A stretch of 64,000 bases of DNA from Acidimicrobiia bacterium (GTDB taxonomy: Bacteria; Actinomycetota; Acidimicrobiia; IMCC26256; PALSA-610): contig BPGH01000001.1 of the NCBI GenBank assembly GCA_026002935.1, positions 483,965 to 547,964 of the forward strand, given 5' to 3'. The notes below the pieces were generated by a model that ran no database searches, was not told the origin of the DNA, and worked only from the letters and a program-made list of their open reading frames with translations. Positions 8,094-18,163 of the stretch are shown here, in pieces. Both the position numbers and the translations under genes were made by a program. Numbering within the stretch: the stretch's first letter is position 1; each line of letters begins with the position of its first letter.

Positions 8094-10027
8094 GTCGTCG
8101 GGGTCGTGGACGTGCTCGACGAGCTGGAGCTCGGCGACACCCCGATCGTGAGCAGCACGCGCGCACCCGGCTCGACCATCGTGCCGGGCGCCGGGTCCTG
8201 CCCGATCACCCGGCCCGCGTTGCCCGGCGTCGACGGACCCTCGATGGTCGCGACGGTGAAGCCGTCGGCCTCGAGGCGCGCCCGCGCCGACGCCTCGGTC
8301 TCGCCGCGCACGTCGGGCACCTCGACCTGCGGGTTGCCGGTCGAGACGAAGATCGTCACGAGCGAGCGGGGAGCGACCAGCTCGCCGGCGGGCGGGTCGG
8401 TGCGGATCACGTCGCCGGCCGGGACCGTCGTGCTCGCCTCGCTGCGCTGATCGACCTCGAAGCCGGCCTCGCGCAGGCGCGCCGTCGCGTCCGCGGCGCT
8501 GCGGCCCACGACGTCGGGCACGGCGACCGGCTCCGGCCCGGTCGAGACGAACACGGTCACGGTCGAGCCGCGCTCGGCCAGCTCGCCCGCGCGGGGCTGG
8601 GTGCGGATCACGTTGAACGGCGCGACGGTGTCGCTCGCCTCGTTGCGCTGCTCGACCTCGAAGCCCGCTTCGCGCAGGATCCGCTCGGCGTCGGCGAACG
8701 GCTGGTCGACGACGTTGGGGACCTCGATCTCGTTCTCGAGCCCGGCGACGGTGAGGGTGACGGTGCTCCCCTCCTCGGCCTCCTCGTCGGGGCCGGGGTC
8801 CTGGGCGACCACGTGGTCGCGCGGGAACTGGTCGTTGGGGTCGTCGGGGACCCGCTCGACCGCCACCTCGAAGCCGGCCGCCTCGAGGCGCTGGGTGGCC
8901 TCGCCGACCTCGCGGCCCACCACGTCGGGCACCGCGACCGTCGGCGCGCCGCCGAACACGTTCGCGACGAGCAGGATCAGGCCGACGACGACCACCAGCG
9001 CGAGCACGGTGAGCGCGGTCGCGATCGCGCGCCGGCGCGACGGGGGCCGTCCGGCGGCGGGCAGCGGGCCGGTCCCCGTGTCGTCGGGGGGGATCCGGGC
9101 GGTCTGCACCGTCGCGGCGGCCCCGTACGCCGCCGCGGCGCGGGCCGTGGCGCCGGTCGGCACCTCGGCGACGAGCGCGGTGACCGGCGCCGCGGCGAGG
9201 GGCCGGCCGCGCCGGAACCGCAGCAGGTCCGCCCGCAGGTCGTCGGCCGACTGGTAGCGGTGGTCGGGGTCCTTGGCGAGCGCGGTGAGGATGATCTGCT
9301 CGAGGTCGGGCGGCACCTCGGGGTTGCGCCGGGACGGCGGGACGGGCTCCTCGCGCACGTGCTTGTACGCGACCGCGACCGGCGAGTCGCCCGTGAACGG
9401 CACGACGCCCGTCACCATCTCGTACAGCACCACGCCGAGCGAGTACACGTCGGAACGGCCGTCGACGGGCAGCCCCTGCGCCTGCTCGGGCGAGAAGTAC
9501 GTGGCGGTGCCCATCACGGAGCCGGTCTGCGTGAGGCCGTCGGACGTGCCCGCGCGCGCGATGCCGAAGTCGGTGACCTTCACGTTGCCGGACCGGGTCA
9601 GCAGCACGTTGCCGGGCTTGACGTCGCGGTGCACGACCCCGGAGCGGTGCGCGGACGCGAGGGCGGCGGCGATCTCCGAGCCGATGTCGGCCGTCGTGGC
9701 CGGGTCGAGCGGGCCCTCGGCCCGGATCAGGTCGCGCAGCGACCGGCCCTCGACGTACTCCATGACGATGAAGTACGTGCCGCTCTCCTGGCCCCAGTCG
9801 TAGATGGCGACGATGTTCGGGTGGTTGAGGTTCGCGGCGGCCTGGGCCTCGCGGCGGAACCGTTCGACGAACGACGGCTCGCGCGCGTACTCGGGGAAGA
9901 GGGCCTTCAGCGCGACCGGCCGGTCGAGCAGGCGGTCGCGTGCGAGGAACACCTCGGCCATGCCGCCCTGCGCGAGCTCGCGCTCGATCTCGTACCGGTT
10001 CGTGAAGATCCTGCCGACCAGGGACAT
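8090..10027 (-). CDS. pknB: Ser/Thr protein kinase with four PASTA domains
   Basis: 645-residue PknB-type receptor kinase. Kinase domain at residues 1-275 with Lys41, HRD at 133-135 and DFG from 153. An activation loop with several Thr, one transmembrane helix (about 335-360) and four extracellular PASTA repeats (about 362-635), which bind muropeptides or lipid II, follow. The tail is Ser/Thr-rich. It is expected to phosphorylate FHA proteins and cell-wall enzymes encoded by the same operon, with PstP reversing this. It is the only kinase in the cluster; no pknA is present. A 72-bp gap follows pbpA, so an internal promoter is possible. Confidence 0.95.
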   Translation of the reverse strand: MSLVGRIFTNRYEIERELAQGGMAEVFLARDRLLDRPVALKALFPEYAREPSFVERFRREAQAAANLNHPNIVAIYDWGQESGTYFIVMEYVEGRSLRDLIRAEGPLDPATTADIGSEIAAALASAHRSGVVHRDVKPGNVLLTRSGNVKVTDFGIARAGTSDGLTQTGSVMGTATYFSPEQAQGLPVDGRSDVYSLGVVLYEMVTGVVPFTGDSPVAVAYKHVREEPVPPSRRNPEVPPDLEQIILTALAKDPDHRYQSADDLRADLLRFRRGRPLAAAPVTALVAEVPTGATARAAAAYGAAATVQTARIPPDDTGTGPLPAAGRPPSRRRAIATALTVLALVVVVGLILLVANVFGGAPTVAVPDVVGREVGEATQRLEAAGFEVAVERVPDDPNDQFPRDHVVAQDPGPDEEAEEGSTVTLTVAGLENEIEVPNVVDQPFADAERILREAGFEVEQRNEASDTVAPFNVIRTQPRAGELAERGSTVTVFVSTGPEPVAVPDVVGRSAADATARLREAGFEVDQRSEASTTVPAGDVIRTDPPAGELVAPRSLVTIFVSTGNPQVEVPDVRGETEASARARLEADGFTVATIEGPSTPGNAGRVIGQDPAPGTMVEPGARVLLTIGVSPSSSSSSTSTTPTT

Positions 10028-10099
10028 CGTGCGAACACCTTAGTTTTCTGGCCCCTCGGCGAAGGGCCGCAGCCTCCGACCCCGGCGCCGCGCGCCGGG

Positions 10100-11626
10100 T
10101 CACCCCCCTGCGAGCAGACCCGCGAGGACGTCCCGCGCGATCGGCGCCGCGACGCGCCCGCCCGTCGCCTCCGAGCCGAGGTCGCCGCCGTTCTCGACGA
10201 GGACCGCGATCGCGTAGACCGGCGCCTCCGCGGGGGCGAAGCCGACGAACCACGCGTGCGCGTCCTCTCCCTGTACCTGCGCGGTCCCCGTCTTGCCCGC
10301 GACCTGGACGCCGGGGATCTGCGCGGCGGTCCCGGTGCCGTTGTTCACGACCTCGACCATGAGCTGGGTGACCGTCGCGGCCGTGGCCGGGTCCATCGCC
10401 CGCCCCATCTCGCGGATCCCGAACGACGAGTTGGGGACGACCTCGCCGTCGCCGTTCTCGACGTGGTCGAGCACGTGGGGGACGAGCATCACCCCGCCGT
10501 TCGCGACGGCCTGGGCGACCATCGCCATCGCGAGCGGGGTCACCGCGACCGTGCCCTGCCCGATCGCGGCCTGCGCGAACAGCGGCTGGTTCTCGCGGAA
10601 CTCCTCCGGTTCGGGGCCGATGCTGCGCACGACCGCCGGGTGGAGGTCGGTGCGGGGCGGGTCGGTGCTGATGCCGAAGCGCTCGATGCCCTCGCCGAGC
10701 AGCGGGCCGAGGTCGAGCCCGATCTGGCCGAACGTCGTGTTGCAGGACCGGCGGAACGACTCGATCAGGTCGCCGCCGCACACGCTCCCGCCGAAGTTGG
10801 ACAGGGTCCGGTCCGTCTGCGGGAGGTCGAGCGACCGGATCCGCGGGTACACGGGCGAGGTGGGCGTCAGGCGGTACGGGGGCCCGGGAGGTGACGGCGG
10901 GCGCGGCGTCAGCTCCGCCTCGAGCGCGATGCCCGACGTCACGACCTTGAACGTCGAGCCGGGCGCGTAGCGCTCCCTCCAGGCCCGGGCGAGCGCGGGG
11001 TTGTCGGGTGACGCGGCGAGCAGCCCGAACACCTCCTCGGCCTGCTCGACGTCGTGGGTCGCCACGAGGTTGGGGTCGTAGGTGGGGTTCGAGTAGGCGG
11101 CGACGATCCCCCCGGTGCGGACGTCGAGGACGACGACCGAGCCGCGCCGGCCGCGCAGCCCGTCGGCCGCGAGCTGCTGGGCCGCGCGCGAGACGGTGAG
11201 CACGACGTTGCCGCGCGTGTCCTCGTCGGTGAAGAAGTCCGCGAGGTCGTCGAGGTCGAAGAGCCGGTCGACGTCGCGCCCGACGAGCTGGTCGTTGTAC
11301 GTCGCCTCCACGCCCGAGTTGCCGCGGTTCACGGACTGGTAGCCGACGATGTGGGCGAACAGCTCGGCCGTCTCGTCCGGGTACACGCGCTGCTGGCGGA
11401 TCTCGTCGTCGGGATCGGCCGACGGCACCGACTCGGCGAGGACGACGCCGTCGGACGACAGGATCGCGCCGCGGGCGCGGTTGATGTCGCGGAGGAAGAC
11501 CCGCACGTTGCCGGGGTGGTTGCGCAGGTCGTTGGCGCGGACGACCTGCAGGTAGGTGAGCTGCGCGACCAGTGCGACGAACAGCACGAGGACCGTGAGC
11601 CCCACGCGGCGGATGGGTCGGTTCAT
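10100..11626 (-). CDS. pbpA: penicillin-binding protein 2-type transpeptidase PbpA
   Basis: 508-residue class B PBP that cross-links peptidoglycan as partner of the SEDS polymerase RodA encoded just upstream in the operon. One N-terminal membrane helix ('VGLTVLVLFVALVAQLTYL') is followed by the transpeptidase domain with all three active-site motifs: STFK (serine nucleophile), SCN and KTGTA. The ATG start overlaps the rodA stop by 4 nt, which supports coupled expression. Confidence 0.93.
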   Translation of the reverse strand: MNRPIRRVGLTVLVLFVALVAQLTYLQVVRANDLRNHPGNVRVFLRDINRARGAILSSDGVVLAESVPSADPDDEIRQQRVYPDETAELFAHIVGYQSVNRGNSGVEATYNDQLVGRDVDRLFDLDDLADFFTDEDTRGNVVLTVSRAAQQLAADGLRGRRGSVVVLDVRTGGIVAAYSNPTYDPNLVATHDVEQAEEVFGLLAASPDNPALARAWRERYAPGSTFKVVTSGIALEAELTPRPPSPPGPPYRLTPTSPVYPRIRSLDLPQTDRTLSNFGGSVCGGDLIESFRRSCNTTFGQIGLDLGPLLGEGIERFGISTDPPRTDLHPAVVRSIGPEPEEFRENQPLFAQAAIGQGTVAVTPLAMAMVAQAVANGGVMLVPHVLDHVENGDGEVVPNSSFGIREMGRAMDPATAATVTQLMVEVVNNGTGTAAQIPGVQVAGKTGTAQVQGEDAHAWFVGFAPAEAPVYAIAVLVENGGDLGSEATGGRVAAPIARDVLAGLLAGG

Positions 11627-12975
11627 GCCCGGCCCGCCTCCGCGGCGGCCGCGGCCCGCGCCGAGTGATCGGAGATCCGCAGGAGGAGCGCGAGCACCAC
11701 GAAGTTCGCGACGAGCGAGGAGCCGCCGTACGAGACGAACGGCAGCGTGATGCCCGTCAGCGGGATCAGGCGTGTGACACCGCCGAGGATCAGGAAGGTC
11801 TGGAGCCCGAGGATGGTCGCGAGACCCGCCGCGAACAGCTTGTCGAACGGCCGTTCGGCGTCGACGGCGATGCGGAACGCGCTGCCGACGAGGAGCAGGA
11901 AGCCGGCGACGGTCGCGAGCGTGCCGACGAGGCCGAGCTCCTCGCCGATCGCCGCGAAGATGAAGTCGGTCGCGGCGTTGGGGATCTTGTACGGGTTGCC
12001 GAGCCCGATGCCCGTGCCCGCGATGCCGCCGGTGCCGAACGCGAACCACGACTGCACGTTCTGGAACCCGCGGCCGAGCGGGTCCTGCCACGGGTCGAGC
12101 CACATGTCGACGCGCGTCTGCACGTGGTCGTAGACGAGGTACGAGAACCAGGCCGCGACGGCGAACAGCACGGCCGCCACGCCGACGTAGTACGCGCGCC
12201 CGGTCGCCATGTACAGCATCGCGGCGAACACCCCGAAGAACAGGAGGCTCGAACCGAGGTCCTTCTCGTAGACCATGACGAGCAGCGCCACGCCCCACGC
12301 CAGGAGCAACGGCGCGAGGTGCCGAGCCGCGGGCAGGAAGACCGGCCCGACGCGCACGCTGCCCGCGGCGAGCAGCTCGTGCTTGTCGGCCAGGTAGCCG
12401 GCGAGGAACACCACGAGGAAGACCTTCGCGACCTCACCGGGCTGGAAGTCGAGCGGGCCGATGCTGACCCACAGGCGGGCGCCGTTGATCGTACGCCCGA
12501 TGCCGGGGACGAGCGGCAGCAGCAGGAACACCACGGCGAGCAGCGCGAACGTGTACCGGTAGCGCTCCAACACGCGGATGTCGCGCACGACGGCGAGCGT
12601 GCCGACGAACGCCGCGACGCCGACGGCCACCCAGACCGACTGGATGCGCGCGAAGTCGGTCTCGAGCGCGACGTCGAGGCGGGAGAGCGTGACGAACCCG
12701 ATGCCGTTCAGCGCGGCGGCGAGCGGCAGCAGGGTCGCGTCGGCGTTGGGCGCCAGGCGGCGGACGGCGAGGTGGGCGGCGACGTAGATGCCGAACACCG
12801 ACGCGAGGAACGCCCACAGGTCGGGCGGCAGCTCCGGCGACGCCGCCGCGAGCTGCGGCCCGTCGGCGAGCGCGACGAGGACGTACCCGCCGGCCGTGAA
12901 CACGACGACGAGCAGCCCGAGGGCCAGCTCGGCCCGGCGGCGCCTCCGGGCGAGGGGGACGGTCGCGCCGCTCAC
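11623..12975 (-). CDS. rodA: SEDS family peptidoglycan glycosyltransferase RodA/FtsW
   Basis: 450-residue polytopic membrane protein with about ten helices. Conserved SEDS stretches are present: 'PLDFQPGEVAKVFLVVFLA', 'EKDLGSSLLFFG', 'GIGLGNPYKIPNAATDFIFA', 'GEELGL' and 'LPFVSYGGSS'. It polymerises lipid II glycan chains with PbpA. The start is the GTG at 12975, overlapping the pstP stop as GTGA; pbpA overlaps its own stop in the same way. The same frame is accidentally open upstream into pstP, but the internal start and operon logic argue against a fusion. Confidence 0.92.
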   Translation of the reverse strand: MSGATVPLARRRRRAELALGLLVVVFTAGGYVLVALADGPQLAAASPELPPDLWAFLASVFGIYVAAHLAVRRLAPNADATLLPLAAALNGIGFVTLSRLDVALETDFARIQSVWVAVGVAAFVGTLAVVRDIRVLERYRYTFALLAVVFLLLPLVPGIGRTINGARLWVSIGPLDFQPGEVAKVFLVVFLAGYLADKHELLAAGSVRVGPVFLPAARHLAPLLLAWGVALLVMVYEKDLGSSLLFFGVFAAMLYMATGRAYYVGVAAVLFAVAAWFSYLVYDHVQTRVDMWLDPWQDPLGRGFQNVQSWFAFGTGGIAGTGIGLGNPYKIPNAATDFIFAAIGEELGLVGTLATVAGFLLLVGSAFRIAVDAERPFDKLFAAGLATILGLQTFLILGGVTRLIPLTGITLPFVSYGGSSLVANFVVLALLLRISDHSARAAAAAEAGRA

Positions 12976-14214
12976 CCGGTCGCGCCTCCCGGGGCGGGGG
13001 TGCCGGGGGCCGGCGCGGTCGTCGTCGGTGACGGTGTCGTCGGGGCCGTCGTGGAGGTCGTGGAGGTCGTGGTGGAGGTCGCCGCGACCTGGGCCTCGAT
13101 CCGTTCGATGTAGCGCTGCGCGGTGGCGCGCGAACCGCGCGCCGCGCCGTCGGTCACGGCCCGGAGCGCGATCGGGCCGAGGTCGGCGGCCACGAGGCCG
13201 GTGCGCTCCTCGACCGTGGGGTCCCAGCCGAGCACGCCCCCCGGGACCCCCCGGTAGAGCACGACCTGCTCGCCGTCGAGGCCGACGTAGTACGAGCGGC
13301 GCGCGTACCACCCGACGGCGGCGATCGCGACGGCGAGGATCACGACCAGCGGCACGACCAGGAGGGCGGCGCCGCGGATCGCGGCGCGCGAGGCCCGGCC
13401 GGGGGACCTCGACCGTCGCGGGCCCGACGTCCGGGGCCGGCTCGGGCCGCGGCACGCGTGGGGCCGGCTCCGCGGCGAGCGCGGCGGGGTCGGGCGGGTC
13501 GTCGTCGGACACCTCGATCACGTCGAGCACGACCGCGGTGACGTTGTCGACCCCGCCCGCCTCGTTCGCCTCGTCGACGAGCCGTTCGGCCGCGCGCTGC
13601 GGGTCGGGCTCCCCGGCGAGCAACCGTTCGATGTCGCGCTCGCGGACCATGTCGGTGAGCCCGTCGGAGCACAGCAGCAGCCGGTCGCCGGGCTCGACCT
13701 CGACGCTGTAGACGTCGACGTCGATGGTGGCGTCGACGCCGAGCGCGCGCGTGACGATCGCCTTCTGCGGGTGCGTCTCGGCCTGCTCCCGCGTGAGGCG
13801 GCCCTCCCGGACGAGCTCCTCGACGAGGCTGTGGTCCTCCGTCAGGCGCGAGAGGTCCCCGCCGCGCCAGAGGTACGCGCGCGAGTCGCCGACGTGGCCG
13901 AGGAGCAGGCGGCGGCCGCCGGCGACGACCGCCGCCGTCATCGTGGTGCCCATGCCCTCGAGCGCGGGGTCGCCCGCGGCCCGCTCGAGCACCGCGGCGT
14001 TCGCCTGCTGCACGGCGTCGTTGATCGGCTGCCCGGCGGCGACGGCGGCGCGCAGGGCCTCGATCGCGGTCCACGACGCGACCTCGCCGCCCTGGTGGCC
14101 GCCCATCCCGTCCGCGATCGCGAACAGCGCGAGGCGGTCGTCGACCAGGTGCGCGTCCTCGTTCACCTCGCGGACGCGGCCGACGTCGGAGAACGCGCCC
14201 GCGGAGATCCTCAC
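12972..14214 (-). CDS. pstP: PP2C-type protein phosphatase PstP (one frameshift)
   Basis: Metal-dependent Ser/Thr phosphatase that counteracts PknB. PP2C motifs appear in order: 'NEDAH', 'DGMGGHQGG', 'GHVGDSRAYL', 'CSDGLTDMV' and 'GGVDNVTAVV'. A transmembrane helix ('VVPLVVILAVAIAAVGWYA') and an outer domain with a Thr/Pro-rich tail follow, but in another frame. Removing one C from the C5 run (13401-13405 as read on the plus strand) joins 'ATVEVP' to 'GRASRAAIRG' and restores the usual PstP layout. A consensus error is likeliest; if the shift is real the phosphatase would be soluble. It is coupled by 4-nt overlaps to fhaB and rodA. Confidence 0.88.
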
Positions 14215-14672
14215 CGGTCCGCCTCGAGCACGGTCTCGCCCACCTGCACGCGGTCGCCGCGGCGCAGCTTCGCCGGCGCCTCGATCCGGCGGCCGTTGAC
14301 GTAGGTGCCGTTGGTCGAGCCGAGGTCCTCGACCCACAGGTCGCCGCCCCGGGTGACGAGCCGCGCGTGCACCTGCGAGACGTAGGTGTCGGACGGCAGC
14401 GAGATCGTGCAGCCCCCGCCGCGGCCGACCGTCGCCTCGCCGTCGACCGCGTGCGTGCGGCCGTGCTCCTGCCCGGGACCGGTCACGACGACCCGCCACG
14501 CCCGGCGCCGGGGCCGCCCCGCCGCGAGCGGCGCGCCCGGCGCGGCCGCGACCGCGCGGACCGCGGGCGTCCCGCGCAGCTCGTTGCTCACGACCCACAC
14601 GACCCGGGCGAGGAAGAGGTAGAGCAGCGCGAGGAGGCAGAACTTGAGGACGGTCAGGATCTGCTCCGACAT
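14211..14672 (-). CDS. fhaB: FHA-domain membrane protein FhaB
   Basis: 153 residues. One N-terminal helix ('LTVLKFCLLALLYLFLARVV') anchors a C-terminal FHA phosphothreonine-binding domain with 'VGRGGGCTISLPSD', 'SQVHARL' and 'DLGSTNGTYVNG'. FhaB (FipA) links PknB signalling to division and RodA/PbpA in Actinomycetota. The ATG start is 8 bp after the fhaA stop, and the end overlaps pstP. Confidence 0.9.
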   Translation of the reverse strand: MSEQILTVLKFCLLALLYLFLARVVWVVSNELRGTPAVRAVAAAPGAPLAAGRPRRRAWRVVVTGPGQEHGRTHAVDGEATVGRGGGCTISLPSDTYVSQVHARLVTRGGDLWVEDLGSTNGTYVNGRRIEAPAKLRRGDRVQVGETVLEADR

Positions 14673-14680
14673 GACGCCCG

Positions 14681-15331
14681 TCAGGACTCCTCGTAGCGGA
14701 TGGTCGTCGCGCCGACGACGATCTCGTCGCCGTCGGCGAGCCGGTGGTCGGTGACGAGGTTGCCGTTGACGAGCGTGCCGTTGGTCGACCCGAGGTCGCG
14801 GATGCGGTAGCCGTCGGCGGCGGGACGCACCTCCGCGTGACGGCGCGACACCTGCGGGTCGGAGAGCGCGATCGCGCAGTCGGGGAGGCGGCCGATCACC
14901 GCGGGCTGCGGGCCGAGGCGGACTCGCCGGCCGTCGGGGAGGACGAGCGCACCCGGTGTGTGATCGTCCTCGACGATCTCCGCGCGCACCCGCAGGTCGC
15001 CGCGCTTGGCGCGCTCGTCCACCGTGATCGCGACCTGCACCGGCCCGAGGAAGTGGTACCCCTCGTCCCGGGCGTGCTCCCGTACGGCGTCCTCGAGCTC
15101 GCGGACGAGCGCGTCGTGGAACCCGGCGAACCGGTCGTGGTCCTCCGGTGACAGCCCGACGTCGTAGCGGTTGGGCGCGACGGCGCCGCGGACGCCGAGC
15201 GTGCGCCCGGCCTCCAACTCGCGGACGAGGCGGCGGCCGATCTCGACGGGCTGGAGCCCGCTGCGGAACGCCTTGGTGAACGCGCCTTCGACGAGCCGCT
15301 CGAGCCGGCGCTCGAACCGCTGCAGTCCCAT
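14681..15331 (-). CDS. fhaA: FHA-domain protein FhaA (DUF3662-FHA)
   Basis: 216 residues, shorter than mycobacterial FhaA because the middle linker is brief. The N-terminal DUF3662-like domain begins 'MGLQRFERRLERLVEGAFTK'. The C-terminal FHA domain has 'VIGRLPDCAIALSD', 'SRRHAEV' and 'DLGSTNGTLVNG'. It is a cytosolic PknB substrate that binds the MurJ-like flippase in mycobacteria. First gene of the leftward operon. The start is placed at MGLQRF, after the possible -10 box TATATC; an earlier in-frame ATG gives a non-conserved extension. Confidence 0.9.
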   Translation of the reverse strand: MGLQRFERRLERLVEGAFTKAFRSGLQPVEIGRRLVRELEAGRTLGVRGAVAPNRYDVGLSPEDHDRFAGFHDALVRELEDAVREHARDEGYHFLGPVQVAITVDERAKRGDLRVRAEIVEDDHTPGALVLPDGRRVRLGPQPAVIGRLPDCAIALSDPQVSRRHAEVRPAADGYRIRDLGSTNGTLVNGNLVTDHRLADGDEIVVGATTIRYEES

Positions 15332-15409
15332 CGAGCCGACGATATACCCGGGCCGCGTCACCTCCGGGACGGGCCGCGGCGGGCCCGACTGGTAACCTCA
15401 GCGCTTCGC

Positions 15410-15474
<65 letters not shown>

Positions 15475-15496
<22 letters not shown>

Positions 15497-17769
15497 TCGG
15501 TGACGCGGCCGCGCCCGGGGTCGAACCGGCGCAGGCGCAGGCTGTTCGACACGACGAAGACGCTCGAGAACGCCATCGCCGCGCCCGCGATCAGCGGGTT
15601 CAGCAACCCCGCCGCGGCGAGCGGGATCGCGGCGACGTTGTAGGCGAACGCCCAGAACAGGTTGCCCTTGATCGTCGCGAGCGTCCGGCGCGACAGGCGG
15701 ATCGCGTCGGCCACGGCGCGCAGGTCGTCCCGCACGAGCGTCAGGTCGGACGCCTCGATGGCCACGTCGGTGCCCGCGCCCATCGCGATGCCGAGGTCCG
15801 CCCGGGCGAGCGCGGCGGCGTCGTTCACGCCGTCGCCGACCATCGCGACGACCGCCCCCTCGGCCTGCAGCGCGCGGATGGCGTCCACCTTCCCGGCGGG
15901 CAGCACCTCCGCGACGACGTCGTCGATGCCCACCTGCCGGGCCACCGCGCGTGCGGCGCGCCCGTTGTCACCGGTCAGCAACACCGGACGCAGCCCGAGC
16001 GCGCGCAGGGAGCGCACGGCCCCGGCCGCCTCCGGCCTCACGGTGTCCGCGACGACGAGGACGCCGCGCGCCGCGCCGTCCCACGCGACGAGCACCGGGG
16101 TGACGCCCGCGGCCTCGGCCCGGTCGATCGCGTCGCGCAGCGCCCGGTCGGGCGCGGGCACGCCCCGCTCGGCCAGGTACCGCTCGCGGCCGACGACGAC
16201 CTCGTGCCCGTCGACGCGGCCGCGCACGCCGAGCCCCTCGTCGGCCGCGAAGCCGTCGACCTCGGGCAGCGCCCCCAGCTCGGAACGTGCCCGGTCGGCG
16301 ATCGCGCGCGCGATCGGGTGCTCGCTCGCCCGTTCGAGCGCGCCCGCGGCCGCCAGCAGACCGGCCCGGTCGGTGCCCTCGGCGGCCACGACGTCGACGA
16401 GGCTCATGCGGCCGGTCGTCACGGTGCCGGTCTTGTCGAGGACGACCGTGTCGACCGCGCGCGTCGACTCGAGCACGTCGAGGCCCTTGACGAGGATCCC
16501 GAGCTGCGCGCCGCGGCCGGTGCCGACGAGGAGCGCCGTCGGCGTCGCGAGGCCCAGGGCGCACGGACAGGCGATGATCAGCACGGCGACCGCCGCGGTG
16601 AACGCGGTCGCGGCCCCGTGCCCCGCACCGAGCCAGAAGCCGAGGGTGGCCGCCGAGACGGCGATGACGACCGGCACGAAGACCGCCGACACCCGGTCGG
16701 CGAGGCGCTGCACCGGCGCCTTCCCGGTCTGGGCCTCCCGGACGAGCCGCTCGATCTGCGCGAGTTGGGTGTCGGCGCCGACGCGGGTCGCGACGACGAC
16801 CAGGCGCCCTCCCGCGTTGACCGTCGCGCCCGTGACCCGGTCGCCGGGCCCGACCTCGACGGGGACGCTCTCGCCGGTGAGCAGCGACGCGTCGATCGCC
16901 CCCGTGCCGGCCTCGACGACACCGTCGGTGGCCACCTTCTCGCCGGGCCGCACGACGAAGCGGTCGCCGACCGCGAGCTGTTCGACCGGCACGCGCACCT
17001 CCTCGCCGGCGCGCAGCACGGTGACCTCCTTCGCGCCGAGCTCGGCGAGGGCCCGCAGCGCCGCGCCCGACCGCTGCTTCGCGCGCGTCTCGAACCAGCG
17101 CCCCGCCAGGATGAACACGGTCACCGCGGCCGCCACCTCGAGGTAGAGCTCGTGGGTGCCGGCGCCGCGCTCGACGGTGAGGTCGAACGACATCTTCATG
17201 CCCGGTTCGCCCGCGTCGCCGAGGAACAGCGCCCACACCGACCACCCGAACGCGGCGAGCGTGCCGACCGAGACCAGGGTGTCCATGGTCGCGGTCGCGT
17301 GGCGCAGGCTCAGCCACGCGCCGCGGTGGAACGGCCAGCCGCCCCATGCCACCACCGGGCCGGTCAGCGCGAACGCGAGCCACTGCCAATTCGTGAACTG
17401 CAGCGCGGGGACCATCGACAGCACGACGACGGGGACCGCGAGCGCGAGGGAGCCGAGCAGCCGGGTCCGGATCGCCGCGAGGGCGGCCTCCTGGTCGTCG
17501 TGCTCCTCGCCGCCCGGCCCGGGCGCGCCGGCCCGGGCGGCGGTGCCGGGCGCGTGCGTCCGCACGGGCGTCGCCGTGTAGCCGCTGTCCTCGACCGCGG
17601 CGACGAGGTCCTCGTCCGCGACGCCGTCGGGTGCGCGCACGGTCGCCGTCTCGAGCGCGTAGTTGACGGTCGCGCGCACGCCGTCGAGCGAGTTGAGGCG
17701 CCGTTCGACGCGCGCCGCGCAGGCGGCGCAGGTCATGCCCCCGATGCGCAGCTCGACCTGGCGGCTCAC
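15475..17769 (-). CDS. copA: copper-translocating P1B-type ATPase
   Basis: 764-residue Cu(I)-exporting ATPase. The N-terminal HMA domain has Cys14 and Cys17 (GMTCAAC). The membrane metal motif is CPC (CPCALGLATPTALL), the phosphorylation motif DKTGT, the nucleotide-binding dipeptide lies in 'SEHPIARAI', and the hinge is GDGVNDAAAL. The GTG start overlaps the upstream 51-residue gene by 4 nt. The final codons run into tRNA-Leu on the other strand. It works with CopZ to detoxify copper from the cytosol. Confidence 0.95.
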
Positions 17770-17921
17770 GGCCCGTGCCCGTGCGGGGCGGTCGTGGTGG
17801 TCCCCGGCCCGGGCGCGCCCGGCGCGGGTTCGGGCCCGACGGCGGCGCCGAGCGCCGCGCCGGCGCCGAACGCGGCCGCGAGGACGGCGGCGAACGCGAG
17901 GAGCCGGCGCGGGGCGCTCAC
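17766..17921 (-). CDS. 51-residue membrane/signal-peptide protein between copZ and copA
   Basis: The sequence starts VSAPRRLLAFAAVLAAAFG, a basic n-region followed by a single hydrophobic helix, then a short Pro/Gly/Thr tail ending 'TTTTAPHGHGP'. The two His in the tail could touch metal. Both ends overlap neighbours by 4 nt (copZ stop to its GTG, its stop to the copA GTG). That overlap is strong evidence it is translated. Function unknown; a role in copper export or CopA assembly is inferred only from position. Confidence 0.65.
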   Translation of the reverse strand: MSAPRRLLAFAAVLAAAFGAGAALGAAVGPEPAPGAPGPGTTTTAPHGHGP

Positions 17922-18124
17922 GTCACCACCTCGTAGCCCGCCGCGGCGACCGCCGCCCGCACCGAGGCCTCGGGGACGCCCGAGGCGGAGGTGACGGTGA
18001 GCAGGCCGGAGGCGAGCTCGACTGCGACGTGCTCGACCCCGGGGAGCCGGGCGACCTCGTCGCGTACGGCGCGCACGCAGTGGTCGCAGTGCATCCCGGT
18101 GACGCGGTGGGTCTGCGTGGGCAC
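17918..18124 (-). CDS. copZ: copper chaperone CopZ (HMA domain)
   Basis: 68-residue single HMA domain with 'GMHCDHCVRAV' supplying the two metal cysteines. It carries Cu(I) to CopA. The start is GTG with a GGAGG ribosome site eight nt upstream. First gene of the copZ-51aa-copA operon, behind a promoter with a CsoR-like element. Confidence 0.92.
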   Translation of the reverse strand: MPTQTHRVTGMHCDHCVRAVRDEVARLPGVEHVAVELASGLLTVTSASGVPEASVRAAVAAAGYEVVT

Positions 18125-18163
18125 GGTTCCCGCCTCCGGAGCGTCGTGGACCGGTCACGACGA

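Noticed and set aside
9273..10043. Plus-strand coding potential opposite pknB
   Set aside because: The translations mirror the kinase and have no start context or recognisable domain.
7275..10781. Very long open frames antisense to or out of phase with pknB, the ABC exporter, the GT-C genes and others (some over 1000 codons)
   Set aside because: In DNA this GC-rich, stop codons are rare in all frames. These translations are Arg/Pro/Gly-rich, show no domains and overlap well-supported genes.
11623..14598. A single open frame joining pstP to rodA, which could suggest a phosphatase-RodA fusion
   Set aside because: The joining stretch is low-complexity. The usual PstP membrane and outer domains are present in the alternative frame, and rodA has its own GTG overlapping the pstP stop.
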